DNA from: Enterococcus sp. 9D6_DIV0238
GTDB taxonomy: Bacteria; Bacillota; Bacilli; Lactobacillales; Enterococcaceae
Direction of reading: 5' to 3'
Length of the DNA: 64,000 nt
NCBI RefSeq assembly: GCF_002174455.2
Contig: NZ_CP147246.1
Location: 62,001 to 126,000, forward strand
This document shows, in pieces, positions 42,819-51,220 of this stretch. Within the stretch, counting starts at the first letter, position 1; every line of letters begins with the position of its first letter. Below the pieces are notes generated by a model. It searched no databases, had not been told where the DNA came from, and saw only the letters and a program-made list of their open reading frames with translations. The position numbers and the translations under genes are program-made.

Positions 42819-43370
42819 ATGTCCAGAAAGAGTAAGCGTAAAGAACAACAGGTTATTGAGAATCGACGCTCAAAAAAATTACTAAAAACAGTGCTGGCCC
42901 CATTGCTTTTACTCTTATCTATACCAGCTCTTGTTTTTGGGGTACATCTAGTTAAACAAGCGCCTAAAAAAACGACGAAAGAAAGTCAACCCACTCAACT
43001 AGTGATAAAGGAAAAAAAATATGCTGAGGTTTCTTCATGGTCCGAGCTGGTCGAGGCTTTATCAAACACGCATATAAGTGAAATCGATCTAAAGAAAGAT
43101 ATCAAGTTCCCCCAAACGGAAGAAGAACTGACAACAGAAAATCGAATAACGGTTCAAAAAGAAAAAATCTTTCATTTTGATAAGACTAAAAAGAAGCAGC
43201 AACGTCGTTCTATTTTGCTGCTCAACTTTCCTGAAAAAAGTTTTGATCGATCTGTGGTGATTCAAGGGGAAGGCAAGAGTATCGATTTAGGTAAAGTTGA
43301 ATTGAACCTTCCAGCAGGTTTGGAGCTGGATTTTAAAGATGTGGTTCTTTTAAGAGCATATCACTATTGA
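42819..43370 (+). CDS. Membrane-anchored protein of the polysaccharide cassette
   Basis: Protein of 183 aa with a basic N terminus (RKSKRKEQQ), one membrane helix (residues 23-45, LLKTVLAPLLLLLSIPALVFGV) and an extracellular part. That part begins with EVSSWSELVEALSNTHISEIDL, resembling the first turns of beta-helix adhesin or pectate-lyase-like domains seen in Gram-positive surface proteins, but it is too short for a full domain. I start it at ATG 42819, 5 bp after GAGGTGA. It lies between the sugar dehydrogenase and the glycosyltransferase and may assist export or anchoring. Function unknown. Confidence 0.7.
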   Translation: MSRKSKRKEQQVIENRRSKKLLKTVLAPLLLLLSIPALVFGVHLVKQAPKKTTKESQPTQLVIKEKKYAEVSSWSELVEALSNTHISEIDLKKDIKFPQTEEELTTENRITVQKEKIFHFDKTKKKQQRRSILLLNFPEKSFDRSVVIQGEGKSIDLGKVELNLPAGLELDFKDVVLLRAYHY

Positions 43371-43404
43371 TTGGGTTTACTGATTATTTAGAAAGGATGT
43401 TTCA

Positions 43405-45033
43405 ATGAAAAAAAGTCTTTTTTTCTTGCTTGAGGTAACTGGTAAATCTCTGTTATTTTTAATTCCTGTTTTTTCTATCGGTTACATTATTTTTTATGAG
43501 CTCACTCATTTTAATGATCAGATGATCGAGCAGTTTATTTTATCTGGAAAATTACCAATGACAGCCTTTTTTCTTGTCGTTCTATTCGTTTTGATCATTC
43601 ATTTTACGTTTAATAATCAGAAAAAAAGAGTCCTTAAAGATTCTGGAATCATTCCAAAAATTAGACGGTATAAAATTGGTTATTGGTCAATAAAACGAAA
43701 AACCGGAAAAGAACAGATCCTGTTTAAAAAAAGTACGAGCATGCTAGTTGTCACTGTCGTTGCGACGATCATTTTAGGTATTATCTGGTTTGGTTATCGA
43801 CTTTCAGGTGGTTCCCGTCACTCTTTGAGTGGTATTGCTCCATTTTTTACGATGAGTGGAGGAATGGCACTTGCAACACTCGTTTTGAGTGCTTTATATA
43901 CGCCTTATACAAGTGATGGCACTAAAGAACGAAACGTTCATATCCTGATGCCCATCTATAATGAGCCGGTTGAAAATATCGAGAATGCTTTTCGTTCTAT
44001 TTTGAATCAAACAGCAAAACCTTATTCTTTCGTTGCAGTGGATGATGGCAGTCAACTAGTTGATTATGCTGAACTTTCTGCTAAGTACCAACGGATTTTT
44101 GCCGAAAAAGATATTCGATTTCAATTTTTAACTCAGAAAAATAGTGGGAAGCGGGCGGCTCAGTTACTAGCCTATCGCTCGTTGAATATCGCTGATTTTC
44201 ACAATGAACTTATTTTAACTGTGGATAGTGATACTGTTTTTGAAAAGCATGCGATCGAGCAGGGCATTATCCCTTTTGAAGACGAGCAAGTTTATTCTGT
44301 TGCTGGAGTTATTGTTACGCGAAATATTACAGATAATATCCTAACGATCATTACGGACCTATTGGTTGTTGGCCATATGGTGCTGATAGAACGATCGATG
44401 AATTCGATGTTTGGCAGTGTAGCAGTTAACAGTGGACCGATCGCTTTTTATCGTGCGGAGGTTCTGAATTTAGCGGAAACTCTTGGGTATGAAAATGAAC
44501 GATTTGGCCGTGCAAGAGTGGAGTTTTCAGATGATAGTTTTTTGACGATGGCGGCTCTTTTATTAGGGAGAGCAGTTGCTCAGTCAACCGCGGTTTCTTA
44601 TACTGAGTTACCAAATAAACTTAGCCATCATGTTCGGCAACACCTTCGTTGGAGCAGAGGAAGCTTTATTAGAGGCTTTTGGCGTCTGTCCCTTTTTCCG
44701 ATCAATAGCTTTGTGTTTTTTAGGCAAGCTTTTGGCTGGGCAATGTTTGCTTCGATGATTGTGATCAAGCTGCAATTATTGTATTGGCTGATTTTCGTGA
44801 TGACAGATATTCCATTTTTACTTTTAGCACCATTAGCCTTTAGTGCCGTTTATTCGTTATCATATATTTCGATTCCAAGAAATGACTTGGCTAAAAGAGA
44901 TAAGTGGATCGTGTTTTGTGCGTTTCCCTTTACCGTATTATGGATGGTTTTTGTTCTTTCACCTGTGCGAATTTGGGGATACATTACTCATAAAAAAACT
45001 GGCTGGGGGACGAGAAATAAAATAGAGCTATAA
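43405..45033 (+). CDS. Processive family 2 glycosyltransferase (hyaluronan-synthase/BcsA-like)
   Basis: Membrane glycosyltransferase of 542 aa. Four N-terminal membrane helices precede a cytoplasmic GT-A domain. Motifs in order are VDDGSQ (about 213), VDSDT (about 273), NSGPIAFYR (about 343), FSDDSF (about 375) and RQHLRWSRG (about 411, the Q/RxxRW processivity motif), then three C-terminal helices. The SGP...DD...RW spacing resembles class I hyaluronan synthases, which polymerise and export in one protein. The upstream UDP-HexNAc-type dehydrogenase argues for a polymer containing an acidic amino sugar rather than ordinary hyaluronan. No PilZ domain is present. Confidence 0.83.
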   Translation: MKKSLFFLLEVTGKSLLFLIPVFSIGYIIFYELTHFNDQMIEQFILSGKLPMTAFFLVVLFVLIIHFTFNNQKKRVLKDSGIIPKIRRYKIGYWSIKRKTGKEQILFKKSTSMLVVTVVATIILGIIWFGYRLSGGSRHSLSGIAPFFTMSGGMALATLVLSALYTPYTSDGTKERNVHILMPIYNEPVENIENAFRSILNQTAKPYSFVAVDDGSQLVDYAELSAKYQRIFAEKDIRFQFLTQKNSGKRAAQLLAYRSLNIADFHNELILTVDSDTVFEKHAIEQGIIPFEDEQVYSVAGVIVTRNITDNILTIITDLLVVGHMVLIERSMNSMFGSVAVNSGPIAFYRAEVLNLAETLGYENERFGRARVEFSDDSFLTMAALLLGRAVAQSTAVSYTELPNKLSHHVRQHLRWSRGSFIRGFWRLSLFPINSFVFFRQAFGWAMFASMIVIKLQLLYWLIFVMTDIPFLLLAPLAFSAVYSLSYISIPRNDLAKRDKWIVFCAFPFTVLWMVFVLSPVRIWGYITHKKTGWGTRNKIEL

Positions 45034-45053
45034 CTTTTAAATCATACAACTGT

Positions 45054-45098
45054 AACAAACCATGTAAGGAAAAGTTTCTTCGCGTGGTTTGTTATTTT
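45054..45098 (+). terminator. Terminator after the polysaccharide cassette
   Basis: AACAAACCATG (45054-45064) pairs with about 45083-45093, followed by a T-rich stretch. Confidence 0.7.
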
Positions 45099-45266
45099 AT
45101 TTCACGATGGATAATTGTTATTAAATAAAACTCATACTATAAGAAAAAATTAATAGAGATAGATAGTTAATGTCTGGTTTCTCAGCCATTTCATGTTATA
45201 ATACGAGTAGTAAACAACGATTATACGAAATAATAGATAATAATAGAGATAAATGAGGTGAATATT

Positions 45267-45752
45267 ATGCGTTGTCCAAGATGTCATCATAATAATTCTC
45301 GAGTCATTGATAGCCGTCAAGCAGATGACGGGCGTGCGATTCGTCGTCGTAGAGAGTGCGAAAATTGTAACTACCGTTTTACAACCTTTGAGCGGATCGA
45401 AGCGGCGCCATTGCTAGTGATCAAAAAGAATGGTGATCGAGAAGAATTTAATAGAGAAAAGATTTTGCGTGGGTTGATTCGTTCAGCTGAAAAAAGACCT
45501 GTTGCAATGGAACAAATGGAGCAAATTGTTGATAATGTTGAAAACCGGGTACGTAGTTTAGGGGAAAATGAAGTTTCGACCACTTTAGTTGGTGAATACG
45601 TGATGGAAGATCTTGTAAATCTGGATGAGATTGCTTATATTCGATTTGCGAGTGTTTATCGTCAATTTAAAGATATGAGTGTCTTTTTGAAAGAATTACA
45701 AGGAATCGTTGATAAAGCTAAGTCGTCAAATAATGATGCAACCAATAAATAA
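45267..45752 (+). CDS. nrdR: Transcriptional repressor NrdR
   Basis: ATP-cone repressor of ribonucleotide reductase genes, 161 aa. The zinc ribbon is [17 protein letters not shown] with CENCNYRF, and the ATP-cone follows from [21 protein letters not shown] start at ATG 45267, 6 bp after GAGGTG. A GTG at 45258 overlaps that site. A TATAAT at 45197-45202 may serve as -10 box. It precedes dnaB and dnaI by only 12 bp, an arrangement common in Firmicutes. Confidence 0.97.
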   Translation: MRCPRCHHNNSRVIDSRQADDGRAIRRRRECENCNYRFTTFERIEAAPLLVIKKNGDREEFNREKILRGLIRSAEKRPVAMEQMEQIVDNVENRVRSLGENEVSTTLVGEYVMEDLVNLDEIAYIRFASVYRQFKDMSVFLKELQGIVDKAKSSNNDATNK

Positions 45753-45764
45753 GGAGGTCTTTCC

Positions 45765-47165
45765 TTGAAAAGTAATTGGAAAGAAGTCCAACCAAAAAGC
45801 ATTTTTCAAGTTGGTATAAGTTCACCGTTATCTGATCAAGAGCGGGAAGTATTGACGCTTTTGTATCAACCGATCATTGGCTCAGATGCCTTTAGTTTGT
45901 ATACGACACTTTTGTCGGAAATAGAGACTACTGGTACGAGTGAATCACTGTTTCATGCTGAATTGATCACGATGATGAATAAGAGTATCAAACAAATTCT
46001 AGACGCAAGAAAAAAATTAGAAGGAATAGGACTTTTAGATACGTTTGTCAAAAACGATCCAGAGTTAGGCACTATTTTTTTCTATCGATTGAATCACCCG
46101 GAAACTGTTGAGCGCTTTTTCAAAGATGAAGTTTTGACATTGACTCTTTTGAATACGGTCGGTCAAAGAAAGCTGGATAAGCTATTTGCTCGTTTTAGGC
46201 CAAACTTTTTCTCATTAGCTGGTTATGAAGAGATTTCAGCAAGTTTTAAGGATGTCTATTTATTTAAAGAAGAACAGATAGTTGCTCAAAATAAGCAATT
46301 ACAACAGATTGAAGCGTCATTTGAGGATCCACGTCCTGCTAAAAAAATCAGTGCTGTAAATGAGTCGTTTGACTGGGCCTATTTTATTCAGGGAATCGAG
46401 CGTTTAGGTATAAAACTGCCGGATAATAAGGATGGATTTAAGGAAGAAGTTTTTATTTTTCATAATTTGTTTGGCATCACAGAATTGGATATGGTCGATT
46501 TTTGTTCAAAATCATTTGATTATTATACGGGTAAGATCGATGCTAAGGATTTTGAACGTGCGGTTTATAGAACATACGACCCTGACAAACAACAAAGAAA
46601 AAGTGAAGTCGTTCAAAATGAACAGGCGAATCTTTCAGAAGCGGATCAGCAGACCTATCGATATAATTCATTGAAAATGTCTGGTTTTTCAGAAATGGAT
46701 ATTCAGATGATCATGGATAGTGAAAATAACTTCCCGTTGAACTACTTAGAGGCCTTAAAAAATAGCAAAGGCGGGTATACAACACCGCAAGAGCGGTCTT
46801 TAGTGAAATATCTAGTTTCAAAATCTGGCTTACCGAATAGTGTGATCAATATTTTGATCAATTATGTATACAATATTCAAAAGCAGCCTACGCTAAAGGC
46901 AGACTATGTAAATCGAATTGCCAATGAATGGGCTCAAAGCGAAATCGTTTCACCGGAGAAAGCCATCGAACATGTCCGTGAAATAGCTCAAAAAAGTAAG
47001 ACAAATCAAAGCAAGCCCCGTTATCCACAAAATAATCGAGTCATTCGTCAGGAAACATTGCCTGACTGGGTAGACAATCCAGTGGAGGAAAAGAAATTAT
47101 CTCCAGAAAGACAAGCCGAGCTTGAAAGGGAGCTTCGAGAATTATTAAAAGAAGAAGGTGATTAA
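45765..47165 (+). CDS. dnaB: Replication initiation and membrane attachment protein DnaB
   Basis: Primosome protein of 466 aa (Firmicute DnaB, not the helicase). Residues 15-200 match the N-terminal DnaB/DnaD-like fold (SDQEREVLTLLYQPIIGSDAFSLY). Residues 320-400 form the DnaB_2 domain with FSEMDIQMIMDSENNFPLNYLEALKN. The tail is charged. With DnaI it loads the replicative helicase at the origin. It starts with TTG 45765, 6 bp after AAGGAGGT, as the only good start. dnaI follows within 3 bp. Confidence 0.95.
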   Translation: MKSNWKEVQPKSIFQVGISSPLSDQEREVLTLLYQPIIGSDAFSLYTTLLSEIETTGTSESLFHAELITMMNKSIKQILDARKKLEGIGLLDTFVKNDPELGTIFFYRLNHPETVERFFKDEVLTLTLLNTVGQRKLDKLFARFRPNFFSLAGYEEISASFKDVYLFKEEQIVAQNKQLQQIEASFEDPRPAKKISAVNESFDWAYFIQGIERLGIKLPDNKDGFKEEVFIFHNLFGITELDMVDFCSKSFDYYTGKIDAKDFERAVYRTYDPDKQQRKSEVVQNEQANLSEADQQTYRYNSLKMSGFSEMDIQMIMDSENNFPLNYLEALKNSKGGYTTPQERSLVKYLVSKSGLPNSVINILINYVYNIQKQPTLKADYVNRIANEWAQSEIVSPEKAIEHVREIAQKSKTNQSKPRYPQNNRVIRQETLPDWVDNPVEEKKLSPERQAELERELRELLKEEGD

Positions 47166-47167
47166 TA

Positions 47168-48097
47168 ATGGAAGATGTAGGAAAAGAAATGTCAAAGATC
47201 ATTCGAAACAGGGATATGAGTGAACGTTATAACGAGTTGGTGAATGTTGTTTTGAAAGATGATGATGTCCAAAAATTTATTGAAGAACATCGCGACCGTT
47301 TGACAGATGATGATATCCGAAAAAGCTATTCAAAATTATATGAGTTTGTTCAGGAGAAAAGAAAGTATCAGCTAAACGATCCTACGATGATCGCTCCTGG
47401 TTACGAACCAAAATTAGCTTTGAACTTCCATTATATCGATGTCACTTATATTCCAACAGAGGCTTTGATTGCAAAGCAGCAAGAAGAAGAGATCAGAAAA
47501 CGTGTGAAGGCGATGGATATGCCAAAAGATGTCCGCGAGGCTCGCTTGAAATCCTTCGATCTAAGTTCAGATGGACGGGAGGAAGCGTTTGCCGGAGCGA
47601 TGAAATTTATTAAGGAATATTCGCAGTCGCCAAAAGAATTTCATAAAGGCTTATATTTACAAGGGACATTTGGTGTAGGAAAATCCTTCCTTTTAGGTGC
47701 CATCGCCAATAGTTTAGCTGAGCGTGGATTTGTCACAACGATCGTTCACTTTCCAACCTTTACCGTAGAAATGAAGCAGGCAATCGCGAAAGATCTAGTA
47801 GGGGAAAAGCTGGATGCAGTCAAAAAATCTCCAGTGTTGATGATCGATGATCTGGGCGCTGAATCGATGACGTCATGGATTCGTGACGATGTATTGAGTG
47901 TTATCTTGCAATATCGAATGCAAGAGCAATTAGTCACTTTCTTTTCATCAAATCTAAACTTAAAAGATCTTGAAAAACATTTAACTGTTACACAACGAGG
48001 GGAACAAGAGCCATTGAAAGCACGTAGGATCATGGAGCGTGTTCGCTACTTGGCAAAGGAAATCACAATGTCCGGAAATGATCGGAGAAATGGTTAG
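47168..48097 (+). CDS. dnaI: Primosomal helicase loader DnaI
   Basis: AAA+ ATPase of 309 aa that loads the replicative helicase onto DNA. The N-terminal domain (residues 1-100) binds helicase. Walker A is GTFGVGKSFLLG (about residues 165-176), Walker B is VLMIDDLGAE, and sensor residues lie in TFFSSNLNLKDLE with an Arg finger region near RRIMERVRYLA. It closes the nrdR-dnaB-dnaI operon. A structured intergenic repeat follows directly. Confidence 0.97.
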   Translation: MEDVGKEMSKIIRNRDMSERYNELVNVVLKDDDVQKFIEEHRDRLTDDDIRKSYSKLYEFVQEKRKYQLNDPTMIAPGYEPKLALNFHYIDVTYIPTEALIAKQQEEEIRKRVKAMDMPKDVREARLKSFDLSSDGREEAFAGAMKFIKEYSQSPKEFHKGLYLQGTFGVGKSFLLGAIANSLAERGFVTTIVHFPTFTVEMKQAIAKDLVGEKLDAVKKSPVLMIDDLGAESMTSWIRDDVLSVILQYRMQEQLVTFFSSNLNLKDLEKHLTVTQRGEQEPLKARRIMERVRYLAKEITMSGNDRRNG

Positions 48098-48424
48098 AAA
48101 AGAGGATGGGACAGAAGTGTTCAACTCCGAGAACCAAGTAGGTACTGTGCAACACTGTTTATCTGCGACGAGTTTTTGACGAGAAAGCATCAACTCATTC
48201 TTTGTTGTGTTTTACAGCAATTTCAGCTTATTTCCGAAACCTTCAACTCTTAGTGCTTTAGCACTTAGAATGTTGCTAGCTTCACTTTGTTCTTTGAACA
48301 ATAGTGAAACTGTATGCATTAGCTGATGTGATCGAAGCGGAGTAGTTACTTCTGCTTCCACCGTTTATTCGTTTTAAAGAGGACTAGGTCGTAACTCGTA
48401 GAGTTATGTCCTAGTCCTTTTTTT
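48098..48424 (+). repeat. Structured intergenic repeat (about 325 bp) ending in a terminator
   Basis: No open frame of note. It has several hairpins: 48281-48308 (TTCACTTTGTTC with GAACAATAGTGAA), 48252-48266 (AGTGC with GCACT), 48337-48359 (GAAGCGGAGT with ACTTCTGCTTC) and a final terminator, AGGACTAGG (48380-48388) with CCTAGTCCT (48410-48418), followed by T7. I associate such elements with many sites in Enterococcus genomes. The last part is also seen, degenerate, at 26905-27057. It terminates the nrdR-dnaB-dnaI operon. Between it and 48519 I see only a TACACT (about 48480) that may be the -10 box of the next operon. Confidence 0.65.
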
Positions 48425-48518
48425 CTTTTTAAAGTTGCTGGCTAGGTTGCGGATTATTCGCTTTATTACAAAGAAATGTGTACACTAAAGACATAAAAAC
48501 AAATGACTGAGGTGAATT

Positions 48519-49691
48519 ATGAGAAAGAAAGTAGTCTTTTTTGGGGGGATACTAATTTTGGGCGTGTTCGCCTATTTTCTTTTTTTCAGACAAACGACAA
48601 AAGAAATCAATGTAAAAAAGGTGGAACCGGAAATCATGAAACTGATGACAACGGATGAACAGACTTTTAGGCATAAAACTGTGAAACAATCATCAGAGAC
48701 GCAAGAACGCAGAGATAATCTTAAGTTCTTTATCGATACAAAGATGCTGCTTCCAAGTGGTGGAATAATAACCAACTTCCTGGAAAATACAGAGTCAACT
48801 GAGGTAGCAACGGGGCATGAAATGCTAAGTGAATCTTCTGGTTTATACCTAAGAAATCTTGAAATGACTGATACAAAAGGCCGTTTTGATGCGTATTATA
48901 AAGAAACAAAGAAGCTTTTTTATGATAAAGTCCAATTCAGCTATCGTATAGATGAAAATGGCAAGAAATTTCCTGTAAATGCTTCGGTCGATGATTTAAG
49001 AATCATTCGAGCGTTGATCGGTGCTAGCGCTCGATTTGGTTCCGAAGACTATACAAAGGAAATCGATACCTTAGCTAAAAATTTTATGGAAACATCAATG
49101 GATGATAATGTCTTGATCGACTTTTATGATGTTGATCAAAAGAAAAAATCTGATAGTACCTCGCTTTTTTATATTGATTTAAAAACAATGGGTTATCTTT
49201 ATAAAAAATATGATGTATCTGCTGATTATTTACAATATCATTATTCTTTGATTGAAAACGGCTATATATCTGATACCTTTCCATTTTATCAAACTAGATA
49301 CAACCACAAAACGAATAAATATGAAAATACTGGAACGATCAATGTGATTGAATCCTTACTTACGATCCTGCACTTAGGGGAGGCTGGTCTTCAAAAGCAG
49401 GAGAGTATTGATTTTATTAAGGATCAGGTCAGTAAGGGGACCTTGTTCAACTCCTATGATTTAACAGGCGTTCCGGTGGATAAAAATCAATCAGCTGCTG
49501 CGTATGCTTTAGCAGCAGTGATTGGAGCAATTATCCATGATAAGGAGTTATACGACTCTTCGATTTTGATTTTAAATAATTTTCAAATCACCGATCCAAG
49601 TAGTTTGTTTTATGGAGGATTTGGTGATATCCGGACAAAAGATGTGTTTTCCTATAATAATTTAATGGCTCTTATAGCATATGATTTATGA
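48519..49691 (+). CDS. GH8-like secreted glycosidase (YdaJ/PssZ type)
   Basis: Extracytoplasmic protein of 390 aa with an N-terminal membrane anchor (residues 4-22, KVVFFGGILILGVFAYFLFF). The rest looks like a six-hairpin glycosidase of family 8. The catalytic Glu fits SESSGLYLRNLEMTD (compare the GH8 SEGxGYGM region), and the acidic residue fits NASVDDLRIIRALIGA. Such enzymes trim the exopolysaccharide made by their operon. It heads the seven-gene operon and overlaps the next gene by 4 bp (ATGA). The fold call is moderate to good. Confidence 0.75.
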   Translation: MRKKVVFFGGILILGVFAYFLFFRQTTKEINVKKVEPEIMKLMTTDEQTFRHKTVKQSSETQERRDNLKFFIDTKMLLPSGGIITNFLENTESTEVATGHEMLSESSGLYLRNLEMTDTKGRFDAYYKETKKLFYDKVQFSYRIDENGKKFPVNASVDDLRIIRALIGASARFGSEDYTKEIDTLAKNFMETSMDDNVLIDFYDVDQKKKSDSTSLFYIDLKTMGYLYKKYDVSADYLQYHYSLIENGYISDTFPFYQTRYNHKTNKYENTGTINVIESLLTILHLGEAGLQKQESIDFIKDQVSKGTLFNSYDLTGVPVDKNQSAAAYALAAVIGAIIHDKELYDSSILILNNFQITDPSSLFYGGFGDIRTKDVFSYNNLMALIAYDL

Positions 49692-51220
49692 TCGAGGTGA
49701 AAAGCGTGAAGAGTTTTGTGCGCAGGTTCCAACATTATATTACTGTTTTCTCTAAGTATATTTCTCCACCGTTACTTGCTGTACTTGTAATAGGTATCGT
49801 CACAAGTATTTTATTGTTTATTCCACCAGTCAATGGATTAGCGGATAATGGCAATTATTATCGCATTTTAAACGGCAGTGGTCTTTATATTCAAAATATT
49901 GAAGATCATTCTTATTTAAGTTATTTTCAAAAAGACTTTTCCATCATGCAATACTACAACCAATCCTCCAGTATATTTATCTCTTCTCAACAACTGTTTA
50001 TTACACTGGCTATTTGGCTAAATAAACTTTTTTACAGTGCGCATCAGTTTGACATTCGATTTTTGGGTGCGGTTTATTTGTTGTTTTATTTACCTGGAAT
50101 CTATTTACTGGTGCGAGGACTGAGTGCTGGTTTATCGAAAGGGCGGAGCTATTTAGTTTCTTTGTTTGTGATTTTTCTTTTAGGAGATACATCATATACG
50201 ATTTATTTCAACTCATTTTATCCAGAAGCGACCTCCCTGATAGCATCTTTGTATATTTTTGCATCGGTCATTTATTTATATCGTACAAAAGATTTTGGCA
50301 AAAGAGGCTTGATTTGGCTTCTGTTGTTTATCAGTACAGTTATCTTGCTTGGTGTAACTAAACGGCAATTTTCTTTGATTTTTGGACTTTTGATCATGGG
50401 TTTTGGACTTTTCGCTTTTACTAAAAGTAAAGGGGCACGACTAGCATTAAGTGCTGTTTTAGTAACATTTGTTGGCTTTCTCATCATGGGCACTATTTTT
50501 GTCCCCTATTCGACGCGCGAGATCGATCTATATCACAGCTTAACTAGAGGTGTCATGCTTGAAACGACGAATCCTGACGCACGAATGCGTGAAGGTGGTA
50601 TCAATCGTCAATATGGATTGGAAAAAGGGACGACTTATTTTGATGAATATAGTCCTGTATCTCCAAAATCAGAGCAAGTAAAAGAAAATTTCCTTGGAAA
50701 AGCTGGTACGATCTGGGTGATCATCAATTACATCAATCATCCAGATGAGTTCAATAAGCTATTGGATATAGCCGTACAAGATGTATATTTTGTTAAGCCA
50801 TCCGAACTCGGCAATTATGAAAAATCAGTTGGAGGAGAGCCGGCACAACAAACACGGTTCTTTACTTTATACAATCGAATCAAAGCAGCCGGCTATCCAA
50901 AGTCTTTTGGTTTCTATATTCTTTTCAGTATTGTGTTGATCGGCATTTATGGGGTGGGCTTTTACAATGGATTTAGGGAAAGACGACCAGGTATGGTCGT
51001 ACGATTCTTTTTGATTGCTGGATTTTTAGTGAATATGATCTTTATTTTTCTTTCATCTATAGTGATCAATGGGGATTCAGATTTAATCCGCTTATTGTTC
51101 CTCGTATCACTCTATTTCGATTTGATTTCGTTATTGCTTTGGTCAGATGTTGTAGGCAAGCGAATCTGGAATGATGAACCAGTGCAAAAGGAGGGGCTGG
51201 AATATGAAACTCAGATATAG
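49688..51220 (+). CDS. Polytopic membrane protein of the exopolysaccharide operon
   Basis: Protein of 510 aa with roughly ten to twelve membrane helices. The first is ISPPLLAVLVIGIVTSILLF, then the others between residues 90 and 265, an extracellular loop (about 270-390) and three C-terminal helices. I do not recognise a catalytic motif. The layout recalls GT-C-like or YfhO-like membrane proteins, which transfer sugars or decorate polymers. It overlaps both neighbours and is clearly co-expressed. Role unknown. Confidence 0.7.
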   Translation: MIEVKSVKSFVRRFQHYITVFSKYISPPLLAVLVIGIVTSILLFIPPVNGLADNGNYYRILNGSGLYIQNIEDHSYLSYFQKDFSIMQYYNQSSSIFISSQQLFITLAIWLNKLFYSAHQFDIRFLGAVYLLFYLPGIYLLVRGLSAGLSKGRSYLVSLFVIFLLGDTSYTIYFNSFYPEATSLIASLYIFASVIYLYRTKDFGKRGLIWLLLFISTVILLGVTKRQFSLIFGLLIMGFGLFAFTKSKGARLALSAVLVTFVGFLIMGTIFVPYSTREIDLYHSLTRGVMLETTNPDARMREGGINRQYGLEKGTTYFDEYSPVSPKSEQVKENFLGKAGTIWVIINYINHPDEFNKLLDIAVQDVYFVKPSELGNYEKSVGGEPAQQTRFFTLYNRIKAAGYPKSFGFYILFSIVLIGIYGVGFYNGFRERRPGMVVRFFLIAGFLVNMIFIFLSSIVINGDSDLIRLLFLVSLYFDLISLLLWSDVVGKRIWNDEPVQKEGLEYETQI

